Part shown: positions 31,935 to 46,000 of the stretch, piece after piece
Layout of the letters: the number at the start of each line of letters is the position of its first letter
Numbering within the stretch: the stretch's first letter is position 1
Origin: Ficedula albicollis
Taxonomy: Eukaryota; Chordata; Aves; Passeriformes; Muscicapidae
Length of the DNA stretch: 64,000 bases
NCBI RefSeq assembly: GCF_000247815.1
Contig: NC_021674.1
Span: 6,217,738 to 6,281,737 of the forward strand
Direction of reading: 5' to 3'
Made by a program: the position numbers and the translations under genes
Notes under the pieces: generated by a model
Databases searched by the model: none
The model's input: only the letters and a program-made list of their open reading frames with translations
What the model was told of the DNA's origin: nothing

Positions 31935-34877
31935 GGCAAAACAAAGGAGAGAAAAAGTTTCAGCTGTTTGGGACTTGCACGCAGTTTGGATATGCACAAG
32001 TGGAAATAAATTTAAACCCGAAGTCCTAAAGTAAACAGATATGACTGTGAATATACACAGGGAGCAGATCAGTTGAGCTTTACACAGTCATTTTTCAAGT
32101 TAAACATGCTTTAATGTAAGCCATAAATTTCATCATATGAATATTTTTATGAGCTGCATTTCATCCATTTATTACTCTGGAGTTCCAGATAGTGACAACA
32201 GGTAAATACAGTGCCAGTTCGCCTGCATGTTGAGTCACCAGAGCCTTTTCTCTCCTACACATTGTTTGAGCAAGGGTAACAAATTACTGGTATCGTTTCA
32301 GACATATTTCAGTGAGATTTTTATTTGACAGTGCAGCTGCCATGATTTCATGCATTAGTCCAGGCTGCTAATTTTCAACTTCAGGTTCAAGGTGGAGGTT
32401 CTAGTTTTGAGGATTCAAATGCATTGCTAATGGCAGTTTCTTCACAGTATTTTCACCTTTTTTGGGTCAGATTTTTCATTTACTTGGATCTTGACTCTCA
32501 CCTTGTAAATGAAAATAATTTCTAAATATATAAGATTGTGGTGCTCGTGAAGCAATGAAATACACTAAAAGTAATATACATTAGAATAATTTGCTATAGA
32601 TTTCAGACAGATTATCGTACATATGCCGTATTACATGCCCCCGTGTTATTTTAAAAAGTCTGGAGTGACTAAGAACCCTTTGAGAAACAGGGTTGTGAAA
32701 GAGAGCTCTGCCATAGGCAAACAAAATCTCGATTCCACAAGAATATTCAGGTGAGGACGTGGAGTCTGCTGGGGAGACTGTGGCCTGCTAAGGACCAGAT
32801 TTGTGCTGTCTTGTCTTTGGGTGCTTAACTGAGGTATCTGCAGATGTGACTGAAGAAGGCACACCCACCTCTCCCTCCTCCCTCCTGAGGAAGGACAGCT
32901 AAGTTGATAATTCAGGCACATTTGTGAAACATCTGATGAACAAGCACTTAAACATGGGTAAAAGACAGTTTGTTATTGGAAAAGTGCTTTTGAGGATGGC
33001 AGTGCATGTTGGACATCATGTATGTCCTGTATCTTTAAAAGGCAGTTTAGTATTTTTCCTATGCCTACCTGAGAAGTAACAGTCTCTTTTGAAAGCTTTA
33101 CTGCACAGAAGTAGATCACAGCACAGTCCAAGAGCCAATGTAGCTCCCTAAATTTGCTTTTCCTGTTTCAGTCTTATTAGTATTTTCATCACTAACTTAA
33201 AATTAATCAGGGCAGACAAGTCCTTGCAGCCATGAAGCGAAGTGCTGGAAGCAGTTATTGCTTTTGTGAGTGCTGTACCATAGCAACCCTGTCTGTGGCA
33301 TGTACCAAAGCACAGCAATTTGAATTTTGGGAGATGAAGGAACTAGCTCCAGTGTTAGAAACCTTAATCTGCAAATGGTATAGAGCTGTGAATGCAGAGT
33401 GACCTTGTTTGCCAGGCAAGGCTCTGTGCCTGAGAGCTGTACAGTAGCTTTCTAATTCTTTTCCAAGAGTAATGACATCTCTCATCCGTGTGTTGATGAC
33501 AAAATTGCCATGTTTCTAGAAAAGGGATTGTACTGTATCATGTAATCTTTTTCTCTGTCTTCACTCAGAAAGAGATTATATTTGCTTCAAAACATCATAG
33601 TAACAAGAAACTGATTCTGTGAATTTGAGAATAACATCCTCTCTCTGCTCCAAATACCCAAACCTTCTTTTGATTGTTATTCATTCCTTTATGCAGGGAA
33701 ATCCACCATTGCCTTTGGTCATTGCAGCTTCTTATATCTTCTTCTAGTGCTACACTTAAAGATTTTGCCATGCCAATTGAAATAAAAATTGTGTGCTGAA
33801 TTGGAAATGCTTTATGGTCCTTACAGTGGATAAAATATGTTAATTTGTGTAAATGCTCTTCTGATTGCAGATGCTTGCACTGAAAGCATGCTTATCTTAA
33901 AAGCTGCATGTCTTTCATTCTTTTATACGCACAGTTTATTTTTTTATTACGTCTAATATTTCAGAAGAGTTTTTAAAGGAGATATTGGAAGCTAAGTGAA
34001 AAAAATGCCCCTCCTTGCTTTTTCATAAATATTCATGGTTTCATAGAATATCTTACAACTGAATTGCTATTTTCTTTTGAGGTTTCGTGTGTTCTTCCCC
34101 TTTCCCCCCTTTTTTCTCATTCCTTTATGCTTCATTTCATTTCTATAGATTAGCAATGCTAAAGAATGCTAGGTTGGCTGTGCCATTATATGCTTGACAT
34201 CAAATCTGGTATGTGAAGTGTTAGTCTGCTCTCTTTTCTTACATACATTTTATGTATCTTAATAATGTGTGATAACACACAAGTGAATTAAGCAGAGTTA
34301 GTATGATGACCTCTGTACTTCCAAGGTTTAGACTATAAGCTGAAGCATTTATTTGTGTGTCATAGTTATTTAGCTTATAAATAGAAATATATGCACATTG
34401 CCTTTGAGGTCAGCAGTCACAACATTGCATATAGGTTAATTGTGAAGGAAAACTTAGTAAGAAACTTATTTTGGAAGTACTTCTGTTAGAATGCTCCTTA
34501 TTGAAAAAGATTTCTGTCAGGACTCACCTGTTAAATTCATATTCTGATTCCAATGGTCATAGCTGAGACTACAGCTTTGTTCCCAGGCACAGGTATGAGA
34601 GTAGACTAATTCTGATTCAAGGGAAGTGTCTTTAGTTTTATCAGATTCAATATTTTTTCTCATTGATGAGATGTCATCTTGGTCTTCCTGTTTTTCGTGG
34701 AACCTCTTTTACTTGAAAGGATTGGCAGGATTGATGCCAGGTAAAGCAGAAATAAATGTCTGCTACCAACAGCAGGGCAGTACCATTGCAAATACTGACC
34801 TGCTAGAAAAACATGTGCAGCAAAATACATGAATACATTTTCCTTACAATAAAATGTGGGCATATATAATATTATAG
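31935..34877. other. Intron sequence, no gene seen
   Basis: AT-rich intron DNA with short chance open frames on both strands, none recognised. No transposon, RNA gene or tandem duplication was noticed. Confidence 0.7.
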
Positions 34878-34908
34878 TCATTAAATATTCATTTCTTAGG
34901 TTTTCAAG

Positions 34909-35067
34909 TCTACACCTGCTGTAAATCGGTGCACTATATAAGACATAAAGGATGGATGGTGCAGTGTGGCAAGAGTAATGAATTTCACTTTTCCTGCTAT
35001 GAAACCCACAGAGCTTGGTACCAACTGATCATAAATAAATGCCCAGTAAACAGCAGTGTCAGCCCCT
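34909..35067 (+). other. Candidate unannotated exon, cysteine-rich, phase 1-1
   Basis: The frame is open from 34878 to 35105 and stops at TAG 35106-35108. A possible acceptor CAAG ends at 34908 (another, TTCTTAG, ends at 34899) and a possible donor GTAAGG starts at 35068. Either acceptor gives a length divisible by three and phase 1 on both sides. The peptide has a Cys-Cys pair, four more cysteines, two tryptophans and an Asn-Ser-Ser glycosylation sequon; one part reads GWMVQCGKSNEFHFSCYE. That pattern would suit an extracellular module. I do not recognise a family, and it is not part of known MACROD2. It may equally be a chance open frame of about 76 codons. Confidence 0.22.
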
Positions 35068-35108
35068 GTAAGGAGAACTTTGGGGTAGATAAATCAAATC
35101 TTGTTTAG

Positions 35109-37877
35109 GACGTTTTTCTCAGTAGGAAAGAAATACACAAGTGCTTTCTGGATGTTATTCACTGCTGATTATTCACTGCACAGTTTTATTCCATCTCATT
35201 CACTGAATTTCAATGTATTAGACATTTCAAATTCAGTCAAATGCTGGGGAAAGAGGGTAAAAAAGGCAAAGGATGAGGATATTCAAATCTCTCTGGAGAA
35301 GTGAGTATATAAAGCTGAATGCTGGCAGTGCACTATAATAGCAGAGACCTGTGGTCCTTTTTCCCTGGTCAGTAACTTAGTCAAAAAGACAGCTTTGCTT
35401 ATATTACAAATATATCCTTTAATAATGTATTTCTCTTCTGGAGATTTGCCCTTCTTCCTCTGTCTTTTTTGACTGTTTTTTACCGTGTGCAATTTGCATT
35501 CATGTAACGTGTTCCTGTTTGAGTAACACAGACACGTAGGGCCATTTATACAACCCACACCTGCCCATGGCTTTCTTTGGGGCAGAGCAGGAATGGCTGG
35601 TAAAATCCCAAATTTGCTTGTTAGTGCTTACCATGGATTGCACTGGATTGGGAAAGTATTGTGGAGAAAGCTGTGATTTAGTTTTTTGCTGAACCTAAAG
35701 TTTCTACTATTGCTTCTAGGAAAGCTAAATAAACAGAAATAAAGGTTATAATTCAGGTAATTTCTTGTCCTTTCAGTTCTTTGTTTTGTGTATGGCCATG
35801 GGAATGGAAAATCCAGTTATTTGTCCCTGGTCACGTCTAGGACCCCAATAGAAAGGGAGGTCTTGAAGAACTGAGTGTAGGGAAAGGTGATTATACAAAT
35901 GTAGTGTGTGTTCAGTTAAAAAATAAACTTGTTTCTATGCTATATATACTGGTCTGAAATAAAAATTGATGCAATTCATTCCTAGAAGCAAAAATTATTT
36001 AAAAACTATTAAGCAAAGTCTTTACATCCTCTAGCCTCGTGCAGCCTAGGAATAAAACTGAGACTCAGATTTATTCCTCTGCTACAGATGAGCCACAGTG
36101 CAGTGTAGGGCTGTTGTGGTCAAGTCTGGAGTTGGCCATACATGTGAGTATTTTCTCACTGCTTCCCTTCATTAGGATTCTTTTTCAGGTTCTAGGGGTG
36201 TTAGATTTCTGCCCATTTCAATTTCTTTTGCTAGCATGTTTGAAGATAGCAGGGAGTCTAAGAGATGAAGAGCTTCTGAGATGAGTTACATATGTAAAAC
36301 GTCACAGCAATTATGGCCCTGTCATCAACTCCTCTCTTTCAACAAACAGACCAAATTATAAAACCAATGCATCTAAAGAAATTGCCTCCTTCTACTTATT
36401 TCAAGTGCTTTTGAGTGGAAAAGGTCCACCAGCATTCATGTGAAACACTTAAATAAAATTGCTCTGGCTGTTTGAGCTCAGATGTGGTGCTACCAAAGAG
36501 AGTTATTTCAATAACTTACCAAATCCTGCAGATGGTTCTCCTGGCTGTTGAAACCGTAGATTTGGACTCGCTGAAATGCTTGTCTGTGCCATGGCAGATT
36601 GGAGGCTCCTCTTCCTTGTCATTTTGCTTATGTTTAGTATGTATTATGTGACCTAGATCACTGTGAAAGCCAGCTCTGTGACCTCTTCTAATGTTGAAAC
36701 ATCATCAATAAAAATACCAACTTCCAGTGCAAGTCTTGCATACTGCAGTGATGCTGAAGTTAATGGTAGAATTCATTTCTTTCACCGATAATGATAATAT
36801 GGGTTAATATAATATTACACGGATGAGTAAAATGATTAGCTGTACTTTGTATAAATAAAGGTTAATAGCTAAATATGAATAAGCATAAGCTGGACACAAT
36901 CAAAGTGTAAGGAGAGGTGAAGTGCCTTGGCTAACAATATCCTGGATGTATATAAAAGGAATTGTGGAAGATAATGTGGATACGTAGAAGCACAAGAATA
37001 GGAGGATCCTTTCCTCTTTATGAAAAATATTTAGGACATGAATAGGAAACTGTGAGGGATTGAAGAGATAGCTACTAAAATTCTTCACTAGGTAAATAAA
37101 TAAAAAGCTGTAGAAGAGGCTATTGGGAAGGAAAAAAGGAATGCAAACCAAGAAGTATGAATTTCATTTGATAGTGGAGCAGTGGCAATTTCACTGATAC
37201 TTGGAAACATAAGGGATGCAACAAGAAAGAGGAACAACTGAATTTTTTCCTGTTGGTGTTTTTAAGTTACTGCTTGCCTATCTGGGCTGTGAATCCTGGA
37301 AATACATAATGTGGCAAGGGAATGAAGGAAAAGTGGATATAAAATTGCCTGAGAAAAAAATTAGTTCTAGTTTATTCTGCTTTACTACAATAATAAACAA
37401 AAAGGAAATCATGATGTAAAATGAAAGAGCAAAGCAGGCGTAAGTTAACACATTTAAAGGACTTGATCCAGTTGGTTTAATGTGTTTAAGAGCTCAGTGT
37501 ATATCCTGTTGTGTCTCAGATGAAATGCTCACTGATACACACTAAGAGAAAATAGATGAAAGACTCAAATTTTCAAGGCAGGTAATATTTTTTTCTAGCT
37601 GTGAAATCTGGCTGCCAATGCATAGAGATTTCCTGTTAAGTGAAAACAGAACAAAGGAAAACAGAGATAAAATCTCTTCTATCAAACTCTACTGCATCAA
37701 AGCATATAAGGCAAATATTCCTTTTGCATTTGTTTAGTGAATGTTAGTGTCTGAATCTTTGAGGAGACTTTGGTCCACAAAATGTCATCAACAAAATCAA
37801 AATTTCAAAAAACAAAAAGTCGTCCTTTGTTTTTGCCAACACTGCACTGTAGTTTTCAGGAGGTAAGTAAGAATTCC
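35109..37877. other. Intron sequence, no gene seen
   Basis: AT-rich intron DNA. No exon, transposon or tandem duplication recognised; open frames are short and featureless. Confidence 0.7.
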
Positions 37878-38043
37878 CATACAAGTGTTGTAACCAGCCC
37901 TAGGACAAACTTGGGATTGTTACACTTTTGCAATGAACTGCCAAGGCTTCAGAGAGCTTTCATACAAGTGTTGTAACCAGCCCTAGGACAAACATGGGAT
38001 TGTTACACTTTGGCAATGAACTGCCAAGGCTTCAGAGAGCTTT
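37878..38043. repeat. 83-bp direct tandem duplication (2 copies)
   Basis: Copy 1 is 37878-37960 and copy 2 is 37961-38043. Both contain CATACAAGTGTTGTAACCAG and AACTGCCAAGGCTTCAGAG. I see two substitutions within the unit (AAACTTGGG against AAACATGGG, CTTTTGCAA against CTTTGGCAA), so the copies are about 97 percent identical. Confidence 0.96.
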
Positions 38044-41000
38044 AATTTCCCCCCAAAATCCTGTCCCTGCCATCACACATTTAACCCCTTTGTGCCATGG
38101 CTTGTGGTTTTGTGCTGTAGGACTTGTGGACAATGGAGCAGCTGCCTTTGAATCAGACACATCACTGGCATAGTGGCAGAGGGAGTGGTGCTCTTTGGAG
38201 GAGACAGTTCTGACTTCTACCCCTGGGTTAGTAACAGCAACAGAGGAAATGCTATAAGCACCAAAGAATTCCATGTTTAACATCACCCTGTGGGCCTGTC
38301 TGCTTTAAACATCTTTGGCTACTGAAAATCACTCTTGAATTTGCATCATAAGGAATCATAACCTTTTCATTGTCAGAAAACAGAACACGATTAATATGGA
38401 AATATTTGGATATATTCCATCTATGCATTTTTAAAATATTTTTTAGCATACTGTAAACAGAGAAGAAACCAGTGTATTTACTGCAAAAGTATCTTGAGTT
38501 ACCATGGTGCTATGTTTTTGAAGTCAGTAGTGACTTTTTTACCCTGAATCTCTACCCAGATGATCTCAGTATCTAGCTTAGATATGGGATGACATAACAG
38601 GGAGTAAGAAAACCTTAGGCCTGGGAAAGGGAGACAACATTTACATAAAGTAAATGAAGGTCTTTGATTGCACTCAGTTACACAAGATAATGGGTTAGTG
38701 TGGTCATTTCTTTGGGGAAGGTTTTTATTTTTTGTTTATGAATAGATTTAAGGAGCAGAAGACTAATGCTATAGCTCAAACTGTTCAAACTGAAAGGGCG
38801 GATTTGCCCTAATACAGTTTGATAGAAGCATCTAGGAAAATGATTCAAAAGGCTTTTTCTGAATTCCTTTGATCATGTAGCTTTCAAAGCATAATCAGAC
38901 TGCTCTTTGGTTCTAAAGTAGGGCATTATCAAAGAACATGTGCTGCATAACATCTTGCTTCTCTGTAGTCAACCAACTGCATCACTTGGTCTCTACTTGG
39001 AGGGATGCGACACAAGCCTGATAGTTTGTCTCAGTTTCTCGTGTTTGTTTTTACACTTTTAATGTGTTGTATTAATAGAATAAGAGAAGCCTCCCTACTC
39101 TTGTGGCACTGCCTCTGGGAATGCAATTCCAATACAGAGAGAAATGCAGTGCCACCTGTGCAGAGCAGTCACGTACGTCCGTGTTTGCAGTACACCAAGA
39201 TCTGGGGTTTAGCTGCCTTTTAAGTATTGTCATGTTTACAGCTCACTTCTCTCCATAGGCTTTTTTCCTGTATGCTTTGCACAGCCAAGCATTCTGTACA
39301 CTTATCCATGCCTTTGTGACACAGCTTTCTTTGTCTTGCTGTCCCTTGGGCTGCTTCCAGCCTCTTGAGACAAGAGGTGTTTACGCTCCTTGTCTCAGAT
39401 AGCAGGGAACTCTTGATTAGGTAGCCAGGCTGATGCTACTGCTTGGGTGTTGTGCAGCTGGAAATCTCAGTCCTCAGCAGTAACGAGCTGTGTGTCTTGG
39501 GTGTTTAATTCATGCATTAAATAGAAAGCTTTCCTGTGCTTGCTTCAGTTTTGTGAACTTACCACATGAAAGGGATTCTTTACACTCCTGAGGTCCCTTG
39601 GGCATTGATCCATAGTCTTTATCTGTGCACATAGCTGCTCTGAGAGAATACAAGCTTTGGAAAGCTTGTCCTTTGGTACAATCCAGACTAGCAGGTATGT
39701 TTGTGTTCTTGGTGGACTGTTTGTCTGATTGCCTGGCTGAGATAGTAGGTTTGTAGATAGAGTCTGTACCCAACATTCAAGCATGTTTGCCAGAGGTAGC
39801 TGGCTGATCCTGCCTGTCTCCAATGTAAATGAATTGCTTTTCATTTATTTTCAGCAACAAGGAATTTGGGGTTTCTGAAATGGTACGTTGGGCTCAACTT
39901 TGGAATTAATCCAATTCAAGTTTTCTAATTTGTTAGAGCTGGTATGCTAATGGATGGTTTAGATATGGGTGATTTAGGAAGTGTAGCAGCTATTTTGATT
40001 AGGAAATCAGGGACCACTGTGATGGGAATATTTTGGCGGATTTCCACAAACACAAAGAAGCATTATTTATGCTAAACTACTATGCTATCACTTCAACAAC
40101 CAAAGTCAAGCATTAATCCAACAGATTAGTCAAGCCTTAGTAGTGCAGTACCATACACCTGGTGCTGTACTGTGGGCTCTGCTGGCTGCAAGCTGTGATG
40201 GCCACTCATCCCTGAGGTAGATCTGGCTCAGCACAAGGAAAGCCAGTGAGTGACACCTTTCTTCCCCATCTTCCAATTGCATTTGTACACACTTATTCCA
40301 CACATTCTTTACCAGTCTTGTCCAAAGGATTTTGTAGGTCAGAACTAGTCTGTTCCTGTGTGTCCAGAGGGCTGTCACCAGAGAGAGCTCATCCTTTCTG
40401 ACCTCTTCAGATGCCTGTTACCTATTTTCAGACTGGGTCATAAGTTGTCCTGTTTCTTCAGGGTGTTGCAGTCATTGTATGACTTATGACTGGGTATGAT
40501 TATCTTTGCCTTATTACTTTTTCTTTCAACTCTGCCAAGCATAGGCACTACCAGGTATTTCAGTTCCTACCCTATGACATGCCCTCTTGAGGTATTTTTG
40601 GGGTAGAGGGCAAATGAGATGCGTTCCACAAATAGTCCTTATGCTGCAGTGGAATGGGGATGGCCCTGAAATTACATTCACCTCACATCACCTACATCAG
40701 ATAGCATTACAAAGGAATTTAGCTGCAGCATCAGATCCTTTCTAATTGAAGGGATATCACTTGGGACTCTTCCTTGAAGACTACCCACACATTTTCTTTG
40801 AGATTCAATCATGAGATCCTTTAGTGAGGAGACACCCATTGCTGAGCAGATGCCTTTGTAATCTATTTGTCTGTCTGAAGTCATCAAAGGTGAGGACTTC
40901 TATATAAGAAAGCCCAAACCTACATAAACTTGCTTGTGTTAATTTTGCATTACGTGTCTTCCTAGATTAAAACATGACAGTTTTCAGGATGGTCAAGACA

Positions 41001-42746
41001 ACAAATCCATGCCAGCCTTGACTTGGATGACCAAGCATGTTTAATAGAAGACATGATTTTTTTTTTTTTTTTTTTTTTTTTGCCAAGTGTACATACCTAC
41101 TTATGCAAAATAACTTTACATAAAAACAACTTCAGGATGGATGATACCTTGACTTGACTCTGTTGAAGAGACCCCCTCCAAAGTATTTATCTCTGAGTGT
41201 GGCTTGTGGGCAAGGAATGGAGCTCGACACAGTCCTGTCAAGTCTCTGAAAGAAGGGAAACCCTGCACCACCTGTCTTCGACTCACCAAAGTGCAGCTCA
41301 AGTTTCATCAAAGCTGTGGGGAAATCCTGTTGGTTCTGCTTTATTGCTTCAATGAAATGAAAAAAGAAATCTTTTGAAAAGCAATCTTTTATCTTATTTG
41401 GCAAATATGGCCAAGTTCTGCCACCAAATTTCCCAGATGTAGTTTATGTAATCACATGGTGCAACTCCTTGTTAAAAGAGGGAGATACTATGTATGTGTC
41501 AACATACAGCTTGCATATATTAGAGTGAAGAAGATCTTCCCACGTGTGGACTTCTCCCTTCTCTGGGGCTCTGGCACGGGAAGATCAGGAGTATCAGGAT
41601 TAAGAACACGTTATTGCAATCTTATTATAAAACACAGACAATTTTTTTTTCTTCATTTCTCTGTTTTAGGATAGTAATATTTTTTGAGCAGTGAAGCATT
41701 GTACACAATTATGTTATCCTGGCTTGCCAGGCGCCAAGTCTTATGAAATTGTTACAGGGCTTTAGAAAAGACCTCCTGTCATCCTCTGTTTAGAGAGCCT
41801 TGTCTACTAAAACGTAAAGCGTCTTGGTTATTATTAAATGTTTCAAAGTGAAATGATTGTGTGAATCAGAAGCTGACATTTTCCCAACGGAGAAAGAATT
41901 TCTGAGAATTGAGAGTTTTCTGAAAGAGAGTTCATCTTTCATAAATTGGATGCACTGCTATAAATTTGGTTGCTCCCTAATCAGCTCTGAGTATGAGCAT
42001 AATTTCCATAAAACTTACCCTCTATAATGGTTTTTCACAGGTTCACAGCTTCACAGAGGCTGTGATACACTAAGACTTGAAGACAGTGTGTATTATACCA
42101 TAAATACTTCCTTTGCTTTGCACAGAAATCTCCTGTGCTCAGCATTTGCATGCCATTACCTCGCTCACAGCTGTTTATGAGCAGTGCTGCTGTCTCAGCT
42201 CTGGGAACAAACAGGTTTGGGCATGCATGTGAACGACATGGTTTGTTCCTGTCTGTTTCGCAAGCCGGGATTGTGGAAGTGTCTCCGTTCTCAGCTTGAG
42301 TGTTATTCTCAGTAGTAAGTCTTACTTTCCCAGGCAGATTGTTGAAATGTGCTAATGAGCCTCCAAATATTATAAAATCAGGGCTCCCATGGTTGCATGT
42401 TTTCTAGTTCAAAAGCTACTTCTTGTGGCAGACCCAGGTACAACACACTGACGCCATCTGAGATCATTTGCTGTGCAGTTTGCCTGCCCACACCCAGAAT
42501 GCATGTCTAGTTGGCTGTTCTAACACTAGTGTTGGCTCAGAGAAGGGTATTAAAATATTTGGCCTGAGGTACTTTTTTGATGTATGCTCGTTTTCTTTCC
42601 ATACTAAACCAATGCTAACATCTTCCGAAGCAAACTAGAAAGCAAATGCATATATGTAGCATGTTGCTCAGTAATAATCTTATTTTCAGTCTGAAATAGC
42701 TTACTTTACAAAGTTAGTTTATGCCATAGCAGCTTCAGTCCCGGCC
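38044..42746. other. Intron sequence, no gene seen
   Basis: AT-rich intron DNA with no recognisable exon. A T25 tract is at 41057-41081. A 12-bp palindrome AACACTAGTGTT lies near 42522-42533. Open frames up to 99 codons on the minus strand (39545-39844) have no known domain. Confidence 0.7.
41057..41081. repeat. T25 homopolymer tract
   Basis: Twenty-five T in a row follow ACATGA and precede GCCAAGTG. It could be the poly-A end of a minus-strand insertion, but nothing recognisable lies beside it. Confidence 0.9.
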
Positions 42747-42859
42747 TGTAAGCTGTACATACATTCATTCTGTTTTGCCATGTACCACCTTCCTTGCATA
42801 GAGAGAGTTCTCTGAGAAGGTTATCCTTGGTGCCTCCTGGGCATCCTCTACAATTTTTG

Positions 42860-43033
42860 TTTCAGGATAAAAGATATGTTCCTCAGACAGAGCTCTTCTT
42901 TCCCATGCCACCAATATTGTCTCTGGCACAAAGGGGTACCTGCCAATTTCAGGATAAAAGATATGTTCCTCAGACAGAACTCTACTTTCCCATGCCACCA
43001 ACATTGTCTCTGGCACAAAGGGGTACCTGCCAG
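42860..43033. repeat. 87-bp direct tandem duplication, open on both strands
   Basis: Copy 1 is 42860-42946 and copy 2 is 42947-43033. Each carries TTTCAGGATAAAAGATATGT and CTGGCACAAAGGGGTACCTG. Because 87 is 29 codons, frames stay open through both copies: 152 codons on the plus strand (42794-43252, the longest in the window) and 83 on the minus strand (42765-43016). Neither translated unit resembles a family I know. The segment is GC-richer than its surroundings and continues GC-rich to about 43250, so it may be a fragment of an old LTR or satellite-like element with an internal duplication. Confidence 0.93.
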
Positions 43034-46000
43034 ATTCTCTGTTATCCTTATGATATGAGCAGCCTTAAGCTGCTCTTAACTTCATGCCTCAGTAACATAT
43101 GCGACTTGCTTGATTGCACGTCATCTGGCGTGGTGTCCCAGCCTCCTGCCTTTGCTGGGCCTCCCATACCTGGGAGAATGGGGAAGGGAGAAAGTGTGAT
43201 TGCTCCCATCACAAAGCCTTCAGTTCTCTCAGGCCCCTGCTGGGCAGTATGAGTATTCAAATTAAGTTTTCAAAGGTAGGCAATGACTTTCCTTTCTATG
43301 TCTGTAATCTCAACTAAATCACAAAGTAATTAATGTACGTGCTTCCACTAGTACACTCTTGGCTGTACACAAGCATGTAAATACTTGGCTTGGTAAAGCT
43401 GAGGACTGTCTTTGAAACATTTTGCCAGATTCCTAACTGGAAAATAGCTAGGTGATTTTAATGGCAATAAACTTACAAGCTTAATTCTTAATGAGCTTAA
43501 TTCTTTAGCATTTTACTCCATTCTTTGAAAACAAAATTTCCAGTAGAAAATATGTGAATTTTTGATTACAGTTTTTTGTAGAAATGTTTAGCCCAGCTCA
43601 GTTCAAAATGCTGCATAAAGTTAAACACCCAGTGGGTGTCTTTCCATGGTTTCACAGAAAACCTTGATGACTTTACTTTTTCTCATTTTTGTAGTGCTCT
43701 GTGGTTTATTTTTGCCATGTACCTGTCATTTGGGGTCCTTTCTCAGCTTTGGTAGGAAAAGAAAAAAATCACAGCTTCATTAAATTGGCAATGTGGTTCT
43801 TATTCTGTCACCTATTTGGAAGTGTGAAACCATTTTTGGTAGAAAAAGTAATGCTTAAGTATTTCTTATGAAGAAGCATTAAACTTCACCTATGAATATT
43901 ATGAGTAGGTGGTATTAACCAAATCAGTTCCACATGCTGCTACACTATGGTCTTTTAAAAGTGAGGCACATTATTTTTTTCATGGATTAAGATGAATTTA
44001 CCTGTATTTTAGTAACTCTTTGCTGACTTGTAAGGTTGTGTTAAACGTAATTTATAAATATTGCTTATACAACCCTCTCCTTAATCAGACAGGAAACAGG
44101 GTAGTTGTGCTCGTCCCAAGAAAGTCTGTTCATGTGAATCCAGTTCCCTGGAGCATCCCATATGCACTGGCGAGAGGAAATTGCTCACTTGGACAAAACT
44201 CAGGAGATACCAAATTTAGATTTTACTATCAGGAGTTTTATCTCAGTCTCTACATTCTGTGATGTCTCTTCTCCTCACAGCTCCCACTCCCTGGCTGTTC
44301 TTGACAGTGTTATTTGAACTGAGTTATCAACGAGAGGGGTCAGAGCACAATCTCGTGTGAATCACTCCTGCTCCTTGGAATGAATTAGAGCTGGACTTAC
44401 CTGTTCACCTGTTTTTCATTTGTTGTCTGTGGAGGAACATTTCTGCTAAATGCATTCATTAGGGATTTTTTTTTAAATTTCCTTGAGTCCCTGAAATATC
44501 ATTAATTATTGATCTCTAAAAGCACCTTAAAGAACAAAGGAAAGCAAATTGATTTTAAACATTGACACAAAATACATTAATTTGTTTTGTTAACAATTTT
44601 AAGTGAATAGGAATGATTTTTTTGGAGGGTCTCATTTTCCCCCTCTCCCAATGTTCTTCAGAAGTGAAGAGAGAAAGGGAAGTGTCCTTGCAGGAGCTGA
44701 GTGCTTTCTGTAGTATAAATTAGATGCATTAGTGTCTTGTGAATAAAACAGAGTGAGTGTCTAGTGAAAACACTGCTCTAACCCGACATGAACGTACCAT
44801 GTGTTTCAGTTAAGAGTGTGAAAAACTATCAGAGGTCCAACATAAACTTCGGATTCGTGGCAGGGTAAAGTGCACCAACAATATGTAAATGAAAGCAAAA
44901 TTCTTTTCAGGGATGGCAGTTTTTCTGTATTTCAGATGAATGCAATTTATTAATATGACATTTACAGTTAAGAGTATCTTCCAACCATCTGTAACATTCG
45001 GAGATGTTAGTTCTTAATGATTTTGTCTCTCTGTGCAATGGCATTATAAGTATCTCTCCAAAACTTCTGGCATTGGAGGAACTGTATTCTACAGTCAAAG
45101 TGCAGCAGCTTGAAAAAGAAGTGTGATGTTATTAGGGCTAATTGTGCGTAATTTTAAAAGCTGTTTGACATCTAAGGAGGGATAAATGTTTTCACACTTC
45201 CAGGGTTCAAACACGGCACACTGTCCTCACACCAATTACACTGCTGTATCCTATGATGTGATCTCTTTAGCTTTCAAGCTTCTCTTTATTAATTTATATC
45301 CTTGATATTAAGTAGCTACTCTCCTTAAAGATTTGTAAAGAACTGGATTTTTCTGCATTTGTGCTTTTTTACTATATGTTAATGAAGGTAAAGATGATTT
45401 CGGAATTAGTGTGCTCTAACGTACTACTTGAACCTAAAATTCAAATTAGATTCACATCTATACAGAATAATACTTGGAGAAGAAAAATTTCAAATTTGAA
45501 AGCTTGTATCCCGTTGAGGTTAACTTACTATTTAATGTACAAATTACACTTATGCACTGGATCATTTATTGTTGGGTTGTATTGCAGAAAAGCTTGGAAT
45601 TTCCTTCTGTGTTACAAGGAACCAGCATTTATTTGCTTTTGTATGCAAGTAGGATCTTTCTTCCTCAGATTTTCATATCTGATTCAAGAATTTGTATTTT
45701 AATATCTACATAATGACATTTCTGTTTAGATTTGTATCTCTTCTAAATACAGTACAGAATAAGGATATGGTTGTAATGTGTTTTACATATGCTATGAATA
45801 CTTTAAGAAAGGAAGAAAGAATGTCAGTTTAAAAAACCTCAAAACAACAAAGGGGTAATGCAAAATTTTGTAGTGAAATAATAGAGTAGGAGTAAGTAAG
45901 TCATTAAATCTGGGTATTGAACATCTGAGGTTTACTTTTTTTTAGTGCCTCAAATAAATATTTTAATTCTCAGTCACAACTAGTAACTTCCAAGAAACGC

